Of a stretch of 8,741 nucleotides of DNA, positions 5,096-8,741 are shown piece after piece. Position numbers and translations under genes: made by a program. The DNA is taken from positions 1 through 8,741 of the forward strand of contig PXDX01000002.1 of assembly GCA_003564915.1 (NCBI GenBank), written 5' to 3'. The notes below the pieces were generated by a model. That model was not told the origin of the DNA. It saw only the letters and a program-made list of their open reading frames with translations, and did no database searches. This DNA comes from a candidate division WWE3 bacterium. Its GTDB lineage: Bacteria > Patescibacteriota > WWE3 > UBA101185 > UBA10185. How positions within the stretch are numbered: position 1 is the stretch's first letter; each line of letters starts with the position of its first letter.

Positions 5096-7113
5096 TGGAC
5101 TCTTTCATACAGTTCGGCCATCGGGCCTCCCCCGGGCAGGAGGATCTCTTCCCTGGAAACCAACTGCAAATCCGGGGCCTCCTCCCAATCCATTAGGTCG
5201 GTGGAGAAAACCACCCGGTAATCGACGTCCGCGACGGCTTCACGCAAACGATTGAAGACCACGTTCAACCCGGCCTCGTCCAAGTAAACCAGCGGCAGGC
5301 CTCCATCGGTTTCGCCGGGATCGGTGACGGGCCGGCCTGGGGCCAGCGGGTTGATGGCCAATGCGTATTTCAACAAATTGGGAATCCCGCCGCCAAAGGG
5401 ATCGGCGAGGTCGGCGGCGTCTCCCGTATCATCCCGTTCGCCGTAATGGAGGGTGCGCCAGAGTTGCCGCGGCTCCAAATTCCAGATGGTCAGGCTTTGC
5501 TCAAACTGACCGGTGAGGGAGAAGCGGAGGGTGTGGGAACCGGTGGTTTGGTTGGCCGTCACGGTTGGAATTTCCATGGGACCCGTGCCTTCGGGTCGCC
5601 AGGTGAGGCTGGTCTGGCCGTTCTCCTCAAAAACCGCCCCGGCTCCGCCGCTGCCGGGAACCAGCGTCAGGTGCAGCGGCACGTTTCCGGACCAGGGCAC
5701 CGGTTGGTCCGCGGAATCGACCAGGGTAAAGCGGGGCCCGGGATCCAACGCCCGACCCGTAAGGGTGTGGACGTCCTTCGTGTCGGGCCGGGCGGTGGTG
5801 TAAACGTAAACCGTGATGGTGGGGGTCGCGGCCGCGTGGGCGGGGCCGGACTCGTTGGAAAGCCGCATCCAAACCCGTTTGGTGTTTTGCAGATCGGAAA
5901 GCTGAACGATGGGGCCGTCCCCTCCCGGCAGCGGCGTGGACGTGTCTCCGGATTCGCCGAGGAACCATGTAAACGCAAACGGTTCGGTGCCGCCGGCGGG
6001 GAAGGCTTCGAGTTGGTGGGAGACTCCCTGCGGAAGGACCGCTCCGGGTGAAACCTCGCCCGGCACCGGCGGCTCGACGCGCCGGATTTCCGCCGCCGTT
6101 GAGGCCCGGTTTGAGGGAAAGACCGAGGGGTCGGCCGGAAATGGCCCGGTCGAGGCGATAAGAATGAACCACGTCGCAACCCGGTCGTCGGCCAAATCGC
6201 CGGAGCCGACCGTGAGTTCTGCAGAGGTTGCCCCGTCCAGCCGCTCCGGGGATCCGTCGGTGTGATCGGGTCCGTCATGCCGGTACCACTGGTAATAAAG
6301 CGTGTCGGTGACGCGGGATTGCGCGAGGGCCGTGAGGTGGATGTCGGGCTGATCCGGGTACACCACGAAGAGGCCGCCCACCGGGTTCTCCACAAAAACG
6401 GGCAGAGTGGGAAAGCTGTAACTTTGGCCGGAGAAAGGAATCGGCACCGAAGGCGATTCGGCCGCGGTTCCCGCCCAATCCAATCTCAGCAGCCCGGTGC
6501 CCTCCCCGGTGGACGCCGACACCCGCCAAACCCGGTTGTTCTCTCCCTCCACCGGCTCCACCTCCGTGATGCCCACTTCGCCCTCCAGACTTCCGGCCAA
6601 TTCGAAATTGGCGGCCGTCACCCCGGCGACCGGCTCGTCGAAGGAAACCTCCCAGGAAACCGGATCGAAGTGGCCGACAGGGTTGGAGTCCACGATGGCG
6701 ATGGAAGTCACGGCCGGCAGTTCGGCTACCGTGACGGTGATGAGCGAATCGGCGGCGGCGGGGGTGCGCCGGTAAGGGATCACGATTTGGGCGCCGATGG
6801 TGCCGGTGGTCGCGGTGACCCGCAAATATTCATGGCTCCAGATCCGGTTGACAGTCCAGTTGGTCGTGTCGGGAGCGAAATTGGCCGGGTCTCCCCACGG
6901 ATAAACCGCGATTTTGTTGGAACTCACCCGGGCGATGGTGCCGTTGGCCAGGTAACCGGGAGAGGCTGTTTCGAGCGGAATGTGCCAGAGGGCGTCGGCG
7001 GGGATGTCAAGGGTGCCGTGAGGCTGGATTTGGAACTCCAGGTTTTGTCCCCGCAGCACGGGGAAGGCGAGGCAGACGCACAAGGTCCAGAGCAGGAAAC
7101 GGGCGTTGTTCAT
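5029..7113 (-). CDS. Large secreted Ig-like surface protein
   Basis: A complete 694-residue protein of unknown function. Residues 1-22 form a signal peptide (MNNARFLLWTLCVCLAFPVLRG). Residues about 23-130 are a beta-rich region with no family I recognise. Around residues 135-180 the segment 'GHFDPVSWEVSFDEPVAGVTAANFELAG' resembles bacterial Ig-like domains. Two Ig/PKD-like modules follow, marked by 'YYQWYRHDG' and 'FAFTWFLGESG'. The C-terminus from about residue 555 carries 'GDAADLADPFGGGIPNLLKYALAINPL' and 'YRVVFSTDLMDWEEAP', a pair I recall as a recurrent C-terminal module of secreted Verrucomicrobia proteins. The acidic DxDGDG loop usually seen in that module is degenerate here (DPFGGG), so calcium binding is doubtful. 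The natural-looking ending 'GRVFARVEVSEP' suggests the gene is intact even though its stop sits at the sigma breakpoint. No catalytic motif is seen; a role in the cell envelope or matrix is inferred. No strong ribosome-binding site precedes the ATG. Confidence 0.85.
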   Translation of the reverse strand: MNNARFLLWTLCVCLAFPVLRGQNLEFQIQPHGTLDIPADALWHIPLETASPGYLANGTIARVSSNKIAVYPWGDPANFAPDTTNWTVNRIWSHEYLRVTATTGTIGAQIVIPYRRTPAAADSLITVTVAELPAVTSIAIVDSNPVGHFDPVSWEVSFDEPVAGVTAANFELAGSLEGEVGITEVEPVEGENNRVWRVSASTGEGTGLLRLDWAGTAAESPSVPIPFSGQSYSFPTLPVFVENPVGGLFVVYPDQPDIHLTALAQSRVTDTLYYQWYRHDGPDHTDGSPERLDGATSAELTVGSGDLADDRVATWFILIASTGPFPADPSVFPSNRASTAAEIRRVEPPVPGEVSPGAVLPQGVSHQLEAFPAGGTEPFAFTWFLGESGDTSTPLPGGDGPIVQLSDLQNTKRVWMRLSNESGPAHAAATPTITVYVYTTARPDTKDVHTLTGRALDPGPRFTLVDSADQPVPWSGNVPLHLTLVPGSGGAGAVFEENGQTSLTWRPEGTGPMEIPTVTANQTTGSHTLRFSLTGQFEQSLTIWNLEPRQLWRTLHYGERDDTGDAADLADPFGGGIPNLLKYALAINPLAPGRPVTDPGETDGGLPLVYLDEAGLNVVFNRLREAVADVDYRVVFSTDLMDWEEAPDLQLVSREEILLPGGGPMAELYERVHYRTTVGSDDGRVFARVEVSEP

Positions 7114-7419
7114 TTGGCATCAACCATGCCCCGAACGGCTGCCGGGTCAAACCCGTGATTTCGACGGACAATTTTTCGCAAATTTTTATTCGCCGCTTTC
7201 GGGCCGCCCCCTTTCCGCATCTTGAAAACAATGTGCTTTTTCGATCATGGGGATGGACTGCCTGAATCATACTTTCCTTGAAATCAGGAAAATCGTTGCC
7301 ACCCTTTGATGCGGAAATTCAACTAAATGATAGCAGCAAACCGGCGACCACATTCGTTTGTAAACACCTGCTCTTATCAAGAGGCTGACGAACTTCATAA
7401 AACAACCCACCAACAGTAA
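7114..7419. other. Divergent intergenic region with composition shift
   Basis: This 306-base spacer lies between the divergent Ig-like and oxidoreductase genes. Its left part is GC-rich (7195-7220), and from about 7220 rightward it becomes AT-richer and stays so into the oxidoreductase gene. No ORF or RNA gene is evident. A short inverted repeat lies at 7371-7383 and a GTTT-N2-AAAC dyad at 7356-7365, both upstream of the oxidoreductase. No consensus promoter pair or Shine-Dalgarno sequence can be asserted. Confidence 0.5.
7371..7383. promoter_or_regulatory. Short inverted repeat upstream of the oxidoreductase
   Basis: CTCTT-ATC-AAGAG is a perfect 5-bp dyad centred about 43 bases before the start at 7420. 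The position would suit an operator or a leader hairpin. Its short length means chance is a real possibility. Confidence 0.3.
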
Positions 7420-8741
7420 ATGATAAACCAATCCCTTAAGTATCTTTTGCCCATATTACTGGCATTTCAATTTCATACAATCTCCATGGCGGAAACAAAG
7501 GAATATGATGTTTGTATATATGGAGCGACCCCATCAGGAATTCTTGCGGCGATAGCGGTGGAAAGAGAAGGCAAATCGGTCATCATCATTGAACCAGGCA
7601 AATGGGTGGGGGGCATACTTGGCGCCGGACTAAAGCCGGTTCAGGATATGCCGAATTACGCTGCCGTGGGAGGAAAAACGCGTGCCCTTATGCTTCATTT
7701 GGGGGTTCGCACGGATAGCGAAGATGTCAGTTTGAATGAGGTGCACCGGCTGAGCAGAAGGAATATGAGCCCAAAATATGTTCGTGAAGATTTTCTGCAG
7801 TTGCTTCATGAACATGACATTGAGGTTATTTATGACCACAGAATCAATCGCACTGTGAAGCAAGCAGGAAAAATTGTGGAAGCTGTCTTCGACCTCGCCC
7901 CTTTTGATGAATACGGACGACCTCCGTCCACAACGGAGCAATACGAAACCATGCAAATAAGAGCCAAGGTTTTTATTGATGCAAGTTATGAGGGTGACCT
8001 TATGGCCAGAGCCGGTGTTTCTTTTCAGATTGGCCGGGAATCAACGTTGGATTACGACGAAGAGTTTGCGGGGGTCCGGCCTATTGGTGAGGCCGGGGAT
8101 TTTCATGGTCTCGGCAATATCACCCCGATCAGCCCTTTCATTGAACCGAATGATCCCGAAAGCGGTTTACTCCCGATGATCGAGAATGATCATGGAAAGA
8201 AATTGGGCGCGGGGGACCACTACACTCAGGCTTACAATTTCAGGTACTATGTCACTTCCGATCCGGATCGAATCGCTCCCATCGAACCTCCTGATAATTA
8301 TGATAAGGATGATTATGAATTATTGGGACGTTACGTGGAATATCTGGTTGGCGAATTTACAGATGAGGATGAACTGCTTCAGCGCCTGAGTTGGATTTTT
8401 CCAGGGTGGAGGAACAGAGGGGACTACAATTATCACCGCCGTTCGCTCATAACCATGGCACCGCTGGGTATCAGCCATGTTTATGCGAATGGAGACCACC
8501 CCACCAAAGCCAAAATTTGGAGAAAACATCAGGATCATGTAAGGGGGATTCATCATTTCCTTAGCACGGATTCGAGGGTTCCCGAAAAATTTCGCAAACG
8601 AACAGCGGGCTTGGGTCTCGACAAGTATCATCACCCCGACACAAATGGATGGCCGCACCAACTCTATATTCGCGCAAGCCGAAGGTTGCTTGGAGAGTAT
8701 GTTATCACGGAGCATGATGTGTTCAATAGAACACAGGTGGC
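7420..8741 (+). CDS. Secreted FAD-dependent oxidoreductase, FAD_oxidored type (3' end beyond window)
   Basis: The frame from ATG at 7420 is open to the right edge, giving 440 residues. Residues 1-25 look like a signal peptide (SLKYLLPILLAFQFHTISMA, then ETKEYD), so the enzyme is probably exported. Residues 28-67 form the FAD-binding Rossmann start: 'YDVCIYGATPSGILAAIAVEREGKSVIIIEP'. The usual GxGxxG appears as G35-A-T-P-S-G40, as in PF12831 proteins, E58 is placed to hold the FAD ribose, and GG follows at 64-65. 'FIDASYEGDLMARAGVSFQIGRE' (about residues 185-207) is the second signature of that family. The substrate is unknown; relatives often sit near polysaccharide-degradation genes and some are labelled xanthan-lyase-like, a label I would not transfer. 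The usual length is above 500 residues, consistent with the missing end. The gene is visibly less GC-rich than those to its left, which hints at a separate origin. Confidence 0.88.
   Translation, partial: MINQSLKYLLPILLAFQFHTISMAETKEYDVCIYGATPSGILAAIAVEREGKSVIIIEPGKWVGGILGAGLKPVQDMPNYAAVGGKTRALMLHLGVRTDSEDVSLNEVHRLSRRNMSPKYVREDFLQLLHEHDIEVIYDHRINRTVKQAGKIVEAVFDLAPFDEYGRPPSTTEQYETMQIRAKVFIDASYEGDLMARAGVSFQIGRESTLDYDEEFAGVRPIGEAGDFHGLGNITPISPFIEPNDPESGLLPMIENDHGKKLGAGDHYTQAYNFRYYVTSDPDRIAPIEPPDNYDKDDYELLGRYVEYLVGEFTDEDELLQRLSWIFPGWRNRGDYNYHRRSLITMAPLGISHVYANGDHPTKAKIWRKHQDHVRGIHHFLSTDSRVPEKFRKRTAGLGLDKYHHPDTNGWPHQLYIRASRRLLGEYVITEHDVFNRTQV

Noticed and set aside
5025..5255. Frameshifted sigma region 4 downstream of the truncation
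   Set aside because: The overlapping plus-strand frame is proline/arginine-rich with no helix-turn-helix or region 4 pattern, and the DNA is accounted for by the Ig-like gene.
6262..7158. Plus-strand open frame of 298 codons
   Set aside because: It is antisense to the Ig-like protein, gly/arg/his-rich, with no recognisable domain.
7630..7956. Minus-strand open frame of 108 codons
   Set aside because: It is antisense to the well-supported FAD-dependent oxidoreductase and has no recognisable motif.

Overview
The window looks like a chromosomal stretch from a heterotrophic, probably Verrucomicrobiota-type bacterium (Opitutia or a relative). This is an inference. It rests on a secreted WDG-repeat beta-propeller protein, a large secreted Ig-like protein with the 'GDAADLADP..GIPNLLKYAL' C-terminus common in that phylum, a YIP1 membrane protein, and a secreted FAD_oxidored (PF12831-type) protein. 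I see no rRNA, tRNA, CRISPR array, complete insertion sequence or complete transposase.

Layout, left to right. (1) 1-2262, minus strand: the first 754 codons of a secreted protein with at least ten WDG-type propeller repeats; it continues past the left edge. (2) 2263-2561: intergenic, with a small perfect hairpin. (3) 2562-3470, minus: a complete EamA/DMT-family transporter. (4) 3471-3620: divergent spacer with a REP-like 'GAACTGACCCC' motif. (5) 3621-3845, plus: a MazE-like (DUF3018-type) antitoxin whose start lies inside a perfect 14-bp palindrome. Its stop overlaps by ATGA the start of a MazF-like toxin that is only nine codons long (MKRGDIVSR, then stop). (6) 3868-4515, minus: a YIP1-family membrane protein. 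(7) 4516-4699: divergent spacer with a decayed heptamer repeat. (8) 4700-5095, plus: an ECF sigma factor with a good region 2 but no region 4; its last ~22 codons are antisense to the next gene. (9) 5029-7113, minus: a complete secreted Ig-like protein. (10) 7114-7419: divergent spacer. (11) 7420-8741, plus: the N-terminal 440 residues of a secreted FAD-dependent oxidoreductase, running off the right edge and visibly less GC-rich than the genes to its left.

The genes do not form one operon or one pathway. They read as an accessory, reshuffled neighbourhood: two secreted surface-type proteins, a transporter and an exported oxidoreductase surround a short block that appears to have been cut at both ends. 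At the left end a toxin gene stops about 20 bases after its start and YIP1 sequence begins. At the right end a sigma factor loses its promoter -35-binding domain where the Ig-like gene begins. The toxin stump and the headless sigma factor, found together, are the most interesting features. I found no convincing evidence of a wholly new multi-gene system.
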